Assembly (NCBI RefSeq): GCF_037126465.1 | Contig: NC_088204.1 | Span: forward strand, 62,679,807 to 62,743,806 | Direction: 5' to 3' | Source: Ornithodoros turicata | Taxonomy: Eukaryota; Arthropoda; Arachnida; Ixodida; Argasidae | Length of the DNA stretch: 64,000 nt | Shown: one piece after another, positions 1-11,002 of the stretch | How positions within the stretch are numbered: position 1 is the first letter of the stretch | Layout: each line of letters begins with the position of its first letter | Notes under the pieces: model-generated | What the model was told of the DNA's origin: nothing | The model's database searches: none | The model's input: only the letters and a program-made list of their open reading frames with translations | Position numbers and translations under genes: made by a program

Positions 1-260
1 GAAAAGCAAACAAAAAAGCATCTAAGCATTCCGTCTGTCAGCAATGGCCATTTTGTACACAGGACAGGACAAATTTGCGTCGCTTCTGCAATGCGAGCCA
101 TTAGATCGGCATTACTGTAGTTAAAGTAACCACCTTGTACACATGGAAGTATTGCAAAACTGAAGTAAGAACATGAAGGGAAGTTCTCATGATGCCGAAT
201 ATCTAGCAGGGCACACACAAGCCAGGTCTGAGTACCGTCATTGCGTTTGCAGGGCAGCAG

Positions 261-465
261 TGTACAGCTTATACCAAAGGTCCACAGAACATCGGCAATC
301 TGCATTTATATTCTCCCAGACGCAGCAACGAACCTTGCGGAGCGCTTGTTGAACACTAGGGTTCGGTTCAACAAGCATTCCTCAAGGGTCGTTGGTGCAG
401 CTAGGACAATGTAGATGCGGAGTTTCCGTGTTCCATGGAGCCTCGGCGCAGGTCGTACAAAACAC
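261..465. repeat. Imperfect palindrome 1 (foldback repeat)
   Basis: The segment 261-353 is repeated in inverse orientation at about 361-460. Both arms end at the centre with the word CTTGTTGAAC or its complement GTTCAACAAG. By eye the arms match at roughly 70-75 percent, so this is an old foldback. Only about 8 bases separate the arms. It is the first of two adjacent palindromes with related sequence. Confidence 0.7.
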
Positions 466-569
466 TCACTTTACAGCGGAGGCATAAGTGCACGTTCCTT
501 GTTGGGCCTAACATTACGGCACAATGCACAACATAGCCTTGAAGATTTGCTACGTTTAACAAAGGTGAA

Positions 570-795
570 CAGGTACAGCTTCCATCAAAAGTCCGCGGAA
601 CACGGGAACTCTTCATTTACACCCTCCGAGACGCACTAACGGCCCTTGGGAAACGCTTGTTGAACGGAATCCTTGAGTTGAATTATTCCAAGGGTTCTGT
701 TCAACAAGCAATCCACAATGGCCGTTGGTATGGCTGGGAGGATGTAAATGCGGAGTTCACGTGTTTCGCGGACTTTTGATGCAAGCTGTACGTGT
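570..795. repeat. Imperfect palindrome 2, related to palindrome 1
   Basis: The arm 570-665 reads backwards at 698-795. Shared words include GTTCAACAAG against CTTGTTGAAC, TTTACACCCTCC against GGAGGATGTAAA, and TCAAAAGTCCGCG against CGCGGACTTTTGA. The loop is about 32 bases. The arms are closer to each other than those of palindrome 1, and the two palindromes also resemble one another. This suggests tandem duplication of a foldback unit. The stop codon of the DUF4806 gene lies at 799-801, just beyond the right arm. Confidence 0.75.
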
Positions 796-798
796 GTT

Positions 799-3700
799 TC
801 AACATGACTGGCCCAAGGTACACAGTCCCATGTAGAAGATTTCTCTTCCATAAGCAAGGGATGCCACATACCGTCTCTTTATACGAGTTGGGGCGTGCCT
901 CAACCAATCAGCAATAAGGCCGTTTATGGACACGTCTGTTGCCGAGGGGAAGGACTTGCGGAGTGCTCCTGTGAACAATAATGACAGTGAGGCAAACTAC
1001 AGAGCTGAATATGGCAATACTGCATGGAAAAGAGCAGGAAATAATTTGGTCGGAATGGTAACATATCAAGGCAAACCTGAAGTGGAATAAAACGTGAACT
1101 TGTGAGGGCAAGCAACCAACTTTTTTTTTCAAAAACTCTGGAAAATTCAGCTATTCCGACTGAACCTGATCTAACCTAGAATGACTGGGGGGGGGGGGGG
1201 GGATATGCAAGTTTATCAAAAGGAAGGTGCGCGGCTATCCCAATGAGTCCCAAGTACTCGTTCTCATTCTCAATACCTTTGCCAGCGCATTATGTGCGCG
1301 CTAACCGCACATGCACTAAGCACTACCAAAGCTACTGAGAATGAGAACAAGTACATGCTCAAAGTTTTATGCACACGGGCCCAGGCCCAAAGTGTGTTAT
1401 GCAAGACTGGAAATGGGGGCAGCATACCAATAATGACAGACAGCAGCCTAAATCCCGAAAATGGCAACTTCCCCTTTCTGCCCGTCATGGAGTAGCAGCT
1501 GGCAATGTTGTCATCCACGCATCGATTCATGATGTGGCGCACAGCATCCTTTAGTGACGAACCGCCAATTAAAGAAAGTTGCATGGTCTGAAAAGGTATA
1601 GTGTAAGGTGGATGAATGGAAGGAGATGCAAAGACCGCAACCATTATGGAAAACTTCAGCGATACGCACACTCACATGAAAGGCTTTATCTCATGCTACA
1701 TTATTTTTAGATATACTTTCCGCATCACCGCGCATTATCCGGCATGCGGGGAAATCCCATATTTCCCGGCATGCTGAGAACTGTAGCTGAAACCAGGCGG
1801 CCAGGTGATAAAATCTGGTCAACCTCGGAATATGCAGCGTGCTGGATAATGCGCAGTAACGCGTGACCTACTTTGGCAATCCATGTCATAGACATCCAAG
1901 GCATCCAACTCAGCATAATTTGTGGTACATTTGGGCAAACCACGAAGTGCGTTCTGCTTTTGTAGACGAAAAGTGAGCCTTTCTTGGCAATTCCTAGTAC
2001 AAAACTCAAGAAATTAGTTGTCCCCACAAAGATAAGTGTGGCAATGCTTAGCCTTGTAAGTATTTCTTGTCTTTCTTACACGTTAGGTGGGACAGTGCAG
2101 TTGTGACACTCTGTCCCACAATCACCCATGGATGATACTCAGACGCCGAAGTTATGGGGTTTGACTCTATTTTTCCCGGAAATGAGGCTCCCCCATTAAG
2201 GTTTAAACCCAATTACTGGCCATAAGACCGCACCCAAGTATGGTGCCTCAAGTCTACAACATACTAATCTTTCACAAAATATGCAGTTTACCTCAACTTC
2301 TGGTACTTTTAAAGCTCCTTATGGCAAACATTACTTCTACCATAGATCCTGATTTCTTCTTGAATTAAGTGTAATGATAATTTTTCCACCTGAATTTTCA
2401 TGAATTGTTCGCATCCAGTGATTTGCCAGATTTTTACCCACTGAGTTTGAAAATACATAAATTAGGAAATCATGAGAACTTCAGGGTCTGACTGGCTGGG
2501 TTAGTCATTGTGAGAAAGAACGAAACATGTCTTTTCATCACACTTCTGTAAACTGCATGCACCCCCAAGTGCAAAGTTTACAGCAAGCCAGCATGCACAG
2601 TGTGGATAAGTTACCAGCGCAGTTTTTTTCTGGGGGCACTCCAGCAAACGCTCGAGCTCCTGAAGTGCTGTTTGAGAGGTCACAGGAAGAAGCGCAATTA
2701 AAGCCTCAGTATCCCCAGAAACTGATGAAGTAGGATCCGTGCGCAAATGCTTCAGAATCTTCATCTGGTCATCCAGCTTCGTTGACACACGTTCCAAAAG
2801 GTCCAACAGTTTGATCTGCAATGCTGGTGAAAGAGAAAAGTGCATTTGAAAACAACTATATTGAGACCTGGTGTGCTTTTTCTACGGTACTGTATGCCGT
2901 GCAATGGATGCAAATTATTGCTTGTAAAATCATCCGATGACAGTGAAAATGATGCTTTTGTCTGTACTGTTAATGGCAAGAGACACAACTAAGCTGGTCT
3001 TCAGGTGGCGGCTGCGGCGTAACAAGACAGACAGACTATTCTAAGATGCACCATGTGCTGCCACCAAATCTGATGCATTAGTATTCACCTCACCTCTGCA
3101 CTCATCATGAGGATCATCTCTGCGGGCAACATGCAGTTGTGATGCCGGCTGTGATGTCAGCTGTTCACGGTATGTAGCTTGTGGTGGAGTAGGCTGAAGG
3201 TCTCGACACGCAAGCTTTCTTGGCGGTGGAGGTCTGACAAAGGCAGCAGTTGATCCTCCAGCCACGGTGTCACTGAAGTAATCAATTTCCACTTCATCTG
3301 TGGTATCATCCTCTGAGGACGACAGCAGCCGTTGGGGTATCCTTTTTGTTCGTTTCTGGGCAGTCTCTTCATCAGTTGTGAGGTCCGACATTTCTTCAGC
3401 CTTTCTCTCTTTCTTCTTCGCTTCCTCGTATGTGTCTACATGAATAACAATTTGGCGGTATACCGTTATGGGTGGATACGGGGCGGCTGAAAGGGGGGGG
3501 GGGGCAGATTGTCCTCTCCTGAATTGCTTAAGGAGGTTGCAAAATTCGCAAGAAGGTAGTTCGCCAGTCCATTGGTTCAAACGGTCTCAGGCCATATCAT
3601 GTCGAATATGCTTCCGAATGACCAATTCAGTGTTTTACTTGGGACTTATATACAGAATATTTTTTTATTACAAAAAACCTCTATTGCCTAAAGAAGACAC

Positions 3701-4128
3701 CCTGTATAGTACATAGTCAGTGGGAATTGATTATTCAGGTTGTGACTGAAATTGGTGAGTTATGTCAGACGGTCTCAAATCAATCCACCTTGCCAATGTG
3801 TCAGCCCCTTTCCCACCGGTTTGAGCCAAAAGGTGATTGATGTTTACTCAGGGGCAAGTGGTGATAAAAACAGGAACTATGTAATTCACATTTCCCAAAT
3901 GAGTACAGCTCTGTCATGTCGGGTGAACTTACCTGCATAGGAAAGCACTCTGCACCTGTATCGAGGCCAGTTTGGCCCTGGAGCTAACCTGTGCTTGATG
4001 GCCTTTGTGATTTTTTCAGTACTCTTGAAGGGCGGCCATGCTGAGGTTCCATTGGATATCCACTCACGGGGAATTGCAGCAACATTGTTTCTCTCAGTGT
4101 AATGCACGATACCATACATGCTGGGAAC
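799..4128 (-). CDS. DUF4806-domain protein, six exons, intact reading frame
   Basis: I assembled the gene from exons complement(3933..4128, 3094..3435, 2868..2966, 2615..2823, 1428..1587, 799..968). All introns are GT-AG and all phases fit, giving 1176 nt including the stop with no internal stop. The donor after exon 1 is GTAAGTTC. Residues near the N-terminus (IPREWISNGTSAWPP, then a TYEEAKKKERKAEE block across the first junction) match the usual start of DUF4806 proteins. The middle is acidic and serine-rich. The C-terminal exons carry LPVTSQTALQELERLLE, LIGGSSLKDAVRHIM and IADWLRHAPTR, which are the DUF4806 core. The in-frame ATG is at 4119, but an acceptor sits at 4129-4130, so an upstream exon is possible. 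The biochemical role is unknown. From memory, such proteins often accompany animal CACTA/EnSpm transposases, and a broken one lies directly upstream on the same strand. Confidence 0.82.
1187..1202. repeat. Poly-G tract
   Basis: A run of 16 G lies in the intron between the last two exons of the DUF4806 gene. A second run of 12 G occurs at 3493-3504, in the intron after its first exon. Both are simple homopolymers with length likely to be uncertain in the assembly. Confidence 0.9.
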
Positions 4129-4283
4129 CTGCAATCAGAACAGCAGATTCAGTAAACTGCCATAAAGATATATAATGGACATGAACAGCGCAGGACTACT
4201 CTTACCTTTGGTTCATGCACTGAGCCTCTCAGGTTCATTAAATATTTACAGTATATACAACTGCAGCATGCGTGCGTCATGTA

Positions 4284-6482
4284 CTAAGGCATCTCAGGAG
4301 GTCGAAGATGCAGCAAAGGAAATACTGCACAACACCCACGGCGGCCGTACGGTAGGCAGATGCATTTATGCTGAATGTCCTCGACCCTCCACAGAGATAT
4401 GTTTGCAGACAGTCTTGCAGCTTTGTATATGTCTAGTTCTGATGATGGTAATGTGCTTCTGAAGAAATCTTGCAACGTTAGGAAGAATCTTCCACATATC
4501 ATCACAGTACCATGTTCCTGAAGAATGTTTTTTTATGATGACAATGTTGCCGTCCTTGACTTGCACGCAGTAGTCAGATGGTTGGAGAGAAAGGAACATT
4601 TTCTTGATAATAAGGGTGTCATATTGGGTACCTTCAAAACCGTCTGGTGACGGCCCCCTACTGTGCTCGTTCAACAGCTGGATTTGGTTCTCCTGGCTTG
4701 GTTCTGCTGGGCGCGTTGGTTCAGCTTCTGAGAGCAGTCTGATGACCTGTTGCAATGGAAGAGCCCGAGATCTTAGAAGCCTTTTGAGGTGACCGAGAAA
4801 GCTTTCAAACGGAAAGGCTGCAAAGTTGTCCACAGGTCCCTATAGGCGGACGTCTTCAGCCAAGTGCACGAGGGAATGAACACTGTAAACGTAAATTCCT
4901 TCGCCATACAAAGCTCCAGCTGCACGAACGAACTGCGTCAACAGGCGCTCTGCTAGAGCCCAGTGTGTCGTGGAAAACAGCGGACTGGCCAAGATAGTCA
5001 TGGCAGTGCTGAACATCATGAAGTGATCGTACAAGTGCCTCCGCATGCGATTTTTCAGTGCGACGGGACCAAAATACAGCAGGAAATTCCGAAATTCTGT
5101 AGCTTTCCAATACTCCAATACTTCCAATACTCAGTAAGGGCACTGGGCTGACGGTTGATGTCACATGGAGTTCGTGGCCGGAAACTTGTTAAGCTTTCCG
5201 AGATATCTGTCCTGCACTGAACAGGTAGCTTGCAAGGAGAGGGCTTGCTGCCAGCCCAATAACTTACAAGGAGCCTTCTCATTACTCCAAGGCACACCAG
5301 GTGCATGTATTCAACTGGGAATTGGCTAACAAGGCCAATGTTCAGTGGAAGCAAGGGCGATGTGCTGTGGTGATGACCTGGTTGATCCTGCCTAACAAAG
5401 CTTTCGTCCGTGCGGAGAGGGCAGTCTGTATCAAGAAACAGCACCTTCCTGTGCTCTGTGGAGTACGTACCATGCACAGTACATTTCTCACATCCGAGAG
5501 GGGCATTGTGCCCCTTTATACATTTCACGTACGCCCTCGCTGGGGCATCACAAATAAAGGCGTTGATTTTCACACGGTACCTCACATCGCCATACACCAG
5601 TCCTTCGGTAGTTAACGCAGTCATCTCCTCGACAAAGTCCTTGAGGTAATCCGTAACACTTTCAGGCTTGCTGTTTCCAACGTATAACGCGGCTACCAAT
5701 GGCTTCTTCGCTGCGCTCTCCTTCACCAGAACAAGTATTGGCCAAAATTGAGATCTCGAGCTTCGGCATATAGGCAGCCCGTCGATATTCACTGACAACG
5801 TGATTGTCCTGCATCCGTCCGAGAAACATCCTTCTGAGGCGAGACTTAGCAACGAAAGGGTCACACCAAAATAAATGTACAAACCGGTGCCCATTTTTTT
5901 CGCATCAGTAACCCTCACAGTGTGCAGCAGTGTCCGTGCGTCGACCGGCAGCTCCGGGTGATACGGTTTTAAAACCTTCAGGAGCTTCGTCACGTGCGAC
6001 GCGCAGTTCTTTGTCTCCAGGGCCCACCTACGGAGCTTACTACGCAACTGAGCGCCCTGTAGTTCCGAGCTCTGTGCTACAGATGAATTTGACTCCTCAG
6101 CGTGCACATCATCCGACTGCGCTTCCAGATTCAAGATGGCTCCCTCGGGCAGAAGGAGATGTGAGCCGGTACCACTGGCGCCAAAAAGCACGTCACCCGA
6201 TGCATCAAAACTTTCATCGGAATCAGTACACGCAGGCGAACGTGTCGATTCTAGGAGTGCTGCACCAACGTCGTCAGCCCTGTCACGTTGTTCCTCATCG
6301 AAGAAACTGTCTGAACTGTCCTCATGTGTATCACTGAGCACAGACGCGAGATGCGAACGCACGTTTTCGGCTATAGGCCAGTTGCAAAATGTGGTCGGCA
6401 ACACTGTGGTAGCCTCGGGAATTCGAGCAACACTGTGCAGATGCCGCCATTGTGGATGAATGGTGTACTCGAGACGCTTCAC
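4284..6482 (-). pseudogene. Tnp2/CACTA-type transposase, broken
   Basis: The reading frame from 6482 gives about 450 residues typical of animal Tnp2-type transposases: a serine/acidic N-terminus, LRRWALETKNCASHVTKLL, then VNIDGLPICRSSRSQFWPIL, AFICDAPARAYVKCIKGH, a CEKCTVHG zinc-like pair and FPVEYMHLVCLGVMRRLL. The family C-terminus follows in other frames: YWKATEFRNFLLYFGP, VYSVHSLVHLAEDV, DNFAAFPFESFLGHLKRLLR and CICLPYGRRGCCAVFPLLH. Three lesions separate these blocks. One is a frameshift at about 5105-5135, where GTATTGGA is repeated three times. One is an in-frame TAG at 4842-4840. One is a frameshift near 4500. The product would have cut and moved a CACTA-like element, but this copy cannot make a full protein. 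The N-terminus may be truncated, because 6438-6482 overlaps the candidate end of the next element. Confidence 0.85.
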
Positions 6483-6523
6483 TCACAACCCAACGCAGTG
6501 GTGCGAGCAGTTTTGGTGTCGCG

Positions 6524-8694
6524 ATGGCGTGTCCACTACCTTTGCGACCTTTGCAGAATGCTGTTTTCCCAATAACGGGATGGAGCAGGGACCTTTCCGT
6601 CATACCGACGTTGTCCCACAAAAGCATCCGAGACTTCTATGTCCGCAGATCGGGCACCGAGAGGAGTTTTGATCGTGGATACAACTTTCACGTGGAATCG
6701 TACGTCGACCTCAGTTCACTGAAGATGAACACTTGTCAAAGAAGGTAAAGTAGCTCATATTGCTTTTTCCTGGCTTATCCTGCGTAAGCCTCTGCTTGAA
6801 GTGTTCTTGGCTGCGCTAAGTAGATATTTACATCGCCTAATTACGTGTGAAAAAGACTCCTGCTTGCAATCACTTTTATGTAGCAGAGCACGTTTAATGA
6901 GGGGGAGGGGGAACACAATCGTAAGGCTCTTTATTGTCCTCTGCTTTGTTAATGCTAGCAAAGATTCCACAGCAAATGATTGTTTGCAGCTAAGTTTAAT
7001 TAAAGATTGTAACTTATTTCATGCAACGGGCTTGTCTTCGTCAAGGCAGCGTGCTCCCGAAGTAAGAAGAAGAATGCACCGCCGTACAGCATCATGATTG
7101 CATTGGACAAGGACAGTGGGATCACTGATGGGAACTGTGACTGCCCTGTTGGGAAAGTGGCCTGCAATCACCTTGTAGGGGTACTGAAAACACTATTGCT
7201 CCTGCAGTCAAAGGGGTTTTCAGAGGCACCGAACCAACTTTCATGTACAGATTTACCACAACAGTGGAGGGTTCCTCGTGGCAAAAAGATAACAGGCACC
7301 TCCATTCAATCCGTCGATTGGAGGAAGGTGAAAGAGGGTGGTGCAGTCCTTCCAAAAGTTGCGAGACCTAGGGAGCGGCGTGTGTACCCTAGAGACGAGC
7401 ACGAACAAGAAAATACAAAGCAAATGCTTGCAACTCGCTTGCTCTCAATTGACCCTGAAAATCAGTTTGCAAAGGCCCTTCTAATGACACCTGCACATGA
7501 GCACACAAAAACGAGATTTGGCTCGGCATCAGTCCTATCACCCCTGAGCTACCAGCAGTCAATTTTACCACAAAATTTTGATGCACTAGTGTCTGGTATC
7601 GTTTCTGCTTGCCAAACCACAACGACCATCCCACCCATTAAATTTTTTGAAACTGCCACAGCTTGGGACCCTCCACTTTTCCCTTGCCTCAGGGAAAGCC
7701 TTGTTGTGCAGGTAACTTTAATATTTCATAGCTTCAAGCAAATTGGCACATGAAGCACTAATTTCTCCAGAATACTTGCATGTTTCACAATTATTTATTA
7801 CAAACATTGCATGGTGTCTGTGTTCCAGAAGCTACTGAAAACACGTGAAGCAGCAGGGGCTCTTGAAAAAGACACCCGGCAACAGTCTAAAAGCTCGATG
7901 TGGCACCACGAGAGGATGCACCGTGTGACATCTTCGCAGTTTGGTGTTGTCTTGAAGCGCAGAGAGTGGACCCTGAAAGGGCTCCAAAACTTCACAAGTC
8001 AGAAGGACCTCTCCAGAGTACCTGCAATCAAGTAATGATTCATTTGTTTATAATTTGGCTTTATTTTTGCTTACTTAGAAATAATGTACATAACCTTAAA
8101 ATACTCTCATAATTTGCTCACTGCTTTGATAAAATAAAATTTGCCCCTGCAACTGACACCTATCTGAATTTGTACATGTTTTGCAGGTATGGAATCTCTA
8201 ACGAACCGCTAGCCGCACAACGGTATGGAGAAGTGCTACACAAGATGGGCCACAATGCTGTGGTCAGTGGTTGTGGACTCCTCGTTAACCCCCGCTTTCC
8301 ATGGCTTGGGGCATCACCAGACCGTGTCATATGCGATCCAGTTGAGGGCTCCTATGGTGTGGTTGAGATTAAGTGTCCATATTCGCTACGTGAGCACCAG
8401 GCTTGTGACCTCGCAGGGCTAGACTTTTGCTGCCGTGTGAATGACAGTGTGCCAGAACTGAAGCGAGACCACCAATACTACTTTCAGTTGGCTGGACAGA
8501 TGGGTGTCTCAGGTATGAGTTGGGGTGACTTTGTTGTTTATGGAAAAGACTTTATTCTTATAGAAAGGGTGAGGTTTAATCCCAGCGAGTGGGAAGGCAT
8601 TCGAGAAGTGCTCGACAATTTTTATTTCGAACTTTGCTGCCATACTTGGAAGGCACTACACGGGCCTCTTCTACGTCATAACTGCAATGGATGA
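6524..8694 (+). CDS. SWIM zinc-finger plus YqaJ-type exonuclease of a transposon (one probable frameshift)
   Basis: Exons: a first exon ending at 6744 (AG followed by GTAAAG), a second from about 6990 to 7711, then 7829..8031 and 8187..8694. The last three join in perfect phase. The second exon carries a SWIM finger (CDCPVGKVACNHL). The last exon carries the YqaJ/lambda-exonuclease core: GASPDRVI, VVEIKCPYS and DHQYYFQLAGQMGVSG, which supply the usual Asp, Glu-x-Lys and Gln residues of the metal site. Such proteins degrade DNA ends. In ISL2EU-like elements the exact role is unknown. Near 7015-7030 the frame changes between NLFHATG and LVFVKAACS, so this copy is probably damaged or contains a sequencing error. 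The start at 6524 is only the first plausible in-frame ATG. Confidence 0.75.
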
Positions 8695-8734
8695 AGGGTA
8701 CTACCGCTTAAGACTCTTGATGAGTAGAAATGTC

Positions 8735-8740
8735 AATAAA
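8735..8740 (+). terminator. Poly(A) signal AATAAA
   Basis: AATAAA lies about 40 bases after the stop codon of the YqaJ-domain gene and is followed by a T-rich stretch. This is the expected position for its cleavage signal, before the convergent transposase gene ends at 8880. Confidence 0.6.
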
Positions 8741-8879
8741 TGTTTTTGCTACTGTTTAGCTGTTCACATGTTTCCTTCATCAGTTAACTGATCACTTTTG
8801 TTCCGCACACTTCACTTCTGGTCAATTCTAACATAGTACTATGCCCACTTACAAAAGAAGTCCTTACCAACACAGCCGT

Positions 8880-10860
8880 TTAGTCTCCACAACACACATC
8901 CTTTAGAAGTGGTGCTTGAAAATTGGTAAGGATGGTACATATTGTCCACATCTGATTTGCCAGTGGCACCAGGGAAATTGGAATTGGGCGGTCAAATACA
9001 TGGTATCCCTTGATTCGTTGAATTCTTCTCTCCACATGTATTCGCAGTGCAGCAATGTTTTGTGTTTCCTGCACCTCTTCTGGGGTGAACTGGTCACGCA
9101 CAAGGAAAGGTGGAATGTTCAGTGCCACGCCTTTGCTGTGTAGCAGGTCAGCTATCCTAAATCCTTTGTCTGCCATTATAGAATCACCCACATCGAACGG
9201 CAGCCTCAAAAAGCCACTTTTCAGCACACACTCTCTGTCTGACGTACTTCCTGTGAACAGTTCAGAAACAAAAGTGACCGTTCCATTTGGAGAAATGCCA
9301 ACAAGCCCCTTGAATGTGTGTGCAGACTTGTAATGAGAGTAGAGTCCTGACTGCGTGACAAATGATGTGGGCACGTCACATTTAATTTCTGTGGCGTCCA
9401 AAATGACACGTGTTGATGGGTACATGTCCTGAAAGGCAAGTGGCATGCTCTCGTCCACTGCCTGTCGTGAGAGACAAAGTGGCAACTGCCCCAGTTGCAA
9501 GTAGATAAAATCAACCCATGTCGAAAAAATTCTTGAAACAGTGCTGACAGACACACCAAATAGGTGCCCAAGGTGCCGGTGAAACACACCAAGCCTAAGC
9601 TTCACGAGCACAAGAAACAGTCTGTTCTCCACGCTGACCTTTTGAGGTCTGCCAGCCTGTTCACTGTTTGGAAGGCTGCTTGCACCTTCATTTCTCCTTA
9701 CATTCTTCCCATTTTCCCCTGGGTCAAGAAACTCCAGTAGAGACAGAAAGTGGTTATAACTTGGAAGGCCTGTGTAAAACTGAATGTCTTCATCATTTTC
9801 TTTGAACTGTTCAATCCCAAAAGGACTCACTTCTTCACGCTGTAGCAGGTTAGCCTGTGCTGTGGCGAGCTCACAACGGAGCATATTAATTTCACTTGTC
9901 TGATCCTTCAATTTGAGTTCAAGGTGGTCGAGCTCCACTTTCATTGCCATCTCCGATGCCTTAGCTGCTGCAAGCTCTTTCTCTAGCTGGGCTATTTTTT
10001 CCGTGCATGCACATTCTTTGACTGACTCTGTCGCAGCAACAGTTGGCAGTTCTTCCAACGTGCCCGGGAATGACCCAATAGGTTCATCCTCTTTGTTGCT
10101 TTCCGTTGCCCCATGCTCCTCGCTTGGCTCCTGAGTCTCTGCAGTGCCTTGCCTCTCAACTCCTTCAACAACCTCCTGCGTACTGGCCATGTCGCGCTTT
10201 CTCCTTTTTGATGCTGACATGGGTGGCGATGTCCTTTGGCGAGGTGGCTTTCTTGCTGGCTTTGTTTCACCAAATGAAAACACAGACGGCACAGCAAACT
10301 GCTGAGATGCCGGTGACCATTTGCCACATTTGCTAGGAAATCTGTTTCCAGGAAGTGGTGGGAGCAGACCTTAGTTGCATCTGGAGACAGCAAAAAATGG
10401 CCCTTCATCACGCTTGATCGCAACAATCCACTTCTTCCGCAGGTCTGCGTCCTTGGGAAAACGGTGGTAGGATACCTGCATGTAAGAGAACTTAATCGTA
10501 GGTTCACATTTATTGATAGTTATGTCAATCAGGTAAATAAAGCAACCGTTCGTAATCATAAGTTAACTAGTAACCTAGATCACTACCATGCACATCCCTG
10601 CACTAACGCCGGCACACAGCAGCGCATCATACACATTACGATGGTTCAAGTTCATCATATACAGTCATTGCCATGCATACATCTCTTCTACTATGCCTGT
10701 AACTCGTGTAGGAAGTACCACGTACTACTTCGAGGCTGCAAGACATCTACTGCGAATGCTTTAGGCTGCACGAAAGCAAGAATGCATTTCTTACCTTGCA
10801 TCCGGCTTTGTCGACGCGGCCGTGCTGCGTGCACAGCGGCACACAGCAATTCACGGGCAT
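8880..10860 (-). CDS. THAP-domain DDE_Tnp_4 transposase, two exons
   Basis: Exon 1 is complement(10795..10860): ATG at 10860, 22 codons with the first two zinc ligands (NCCVPLC), then a GTAAGAAATG donor. Exon 2 starts at 10475 after TGCAG, in phase 0, with SYHRFPKDADLRKKW and KVCSHHF, completing a C2CH THAP DNA-binding domain. A coiled coil follows (EKIAQLEKELAAAKASEMA). Then come a helix-turn-helix (LGHLFGVSVSTVSRIFSTW) and the catalytic DDE: ILDATEIKC (Asp near 9396), MADKGFRI (Asp near 9169) and IHVERRIQRIK (Glu at 9032-9030). Two single-base indels in short T runs shift the frame inside the THAP region and cancel out: one extra T at about 10394-10399 and one missing near 10337-10339. Otherwise 470 codons are open. 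The protein would bind the element ends and cut them. Confidence 0.85.
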
Positions 10861-11002
10861 CGTGACAGACTTATAAAAGCCACATGTAGTAGAAGCAAGT
10901 CGAAGGTTTTAACATCGATAGGCGCGGGACGAGTCCACGAAGCAACTATAGCGTCTCTCAAACGTTACCGCGCTATAAGACTCATCAACAATGGCGGCTC
11001 TG

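Larger units (their letters stand above)
6438..11002. mobile_element. Two-gene DNA transposon, ISL2EU-like (candidate limits)
   Basis: A plus-strand YqaJ-domain gene and a minus-strand THAP-DDE transposase gene face each other with 185 bp between their stop codons. To my recollection this pair, a transposase and a YqaJ-type exonuclease, is the hallmark of the ISL2EU (formerly IS4EU) group. Candidate terminal inverted repeats are present: the left begins CAGATGCCGCCATTGTGGAT, and the reverse complement of the right end begins CAGAGCCGCCATTGTTGAT. The similarity fades after about 22 bases and I see no clear AT target duplication, so the limits are provisional. If correct, the element inserted into the 5' part of the neighbouring Tnp2 transposase. 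Confidence 0.6.

Noticed and set aside
1270..1671. 133-codon open frame on the minus strand taken as one gene
   Set aside because: Only 1428-1587 is coding, as the fifth exon of the DUF4806 gene. The rest of the frame is intron with a clear acceptor and donor.
6438..6482. Tnp2 transposase start codon at 6482 as the true N-terminus
   Set aside because: The first 15 or so codons overlap the candidate end of the adjoining transposon, so the start may be borrowed sequence; kept only as the open-frame limit.
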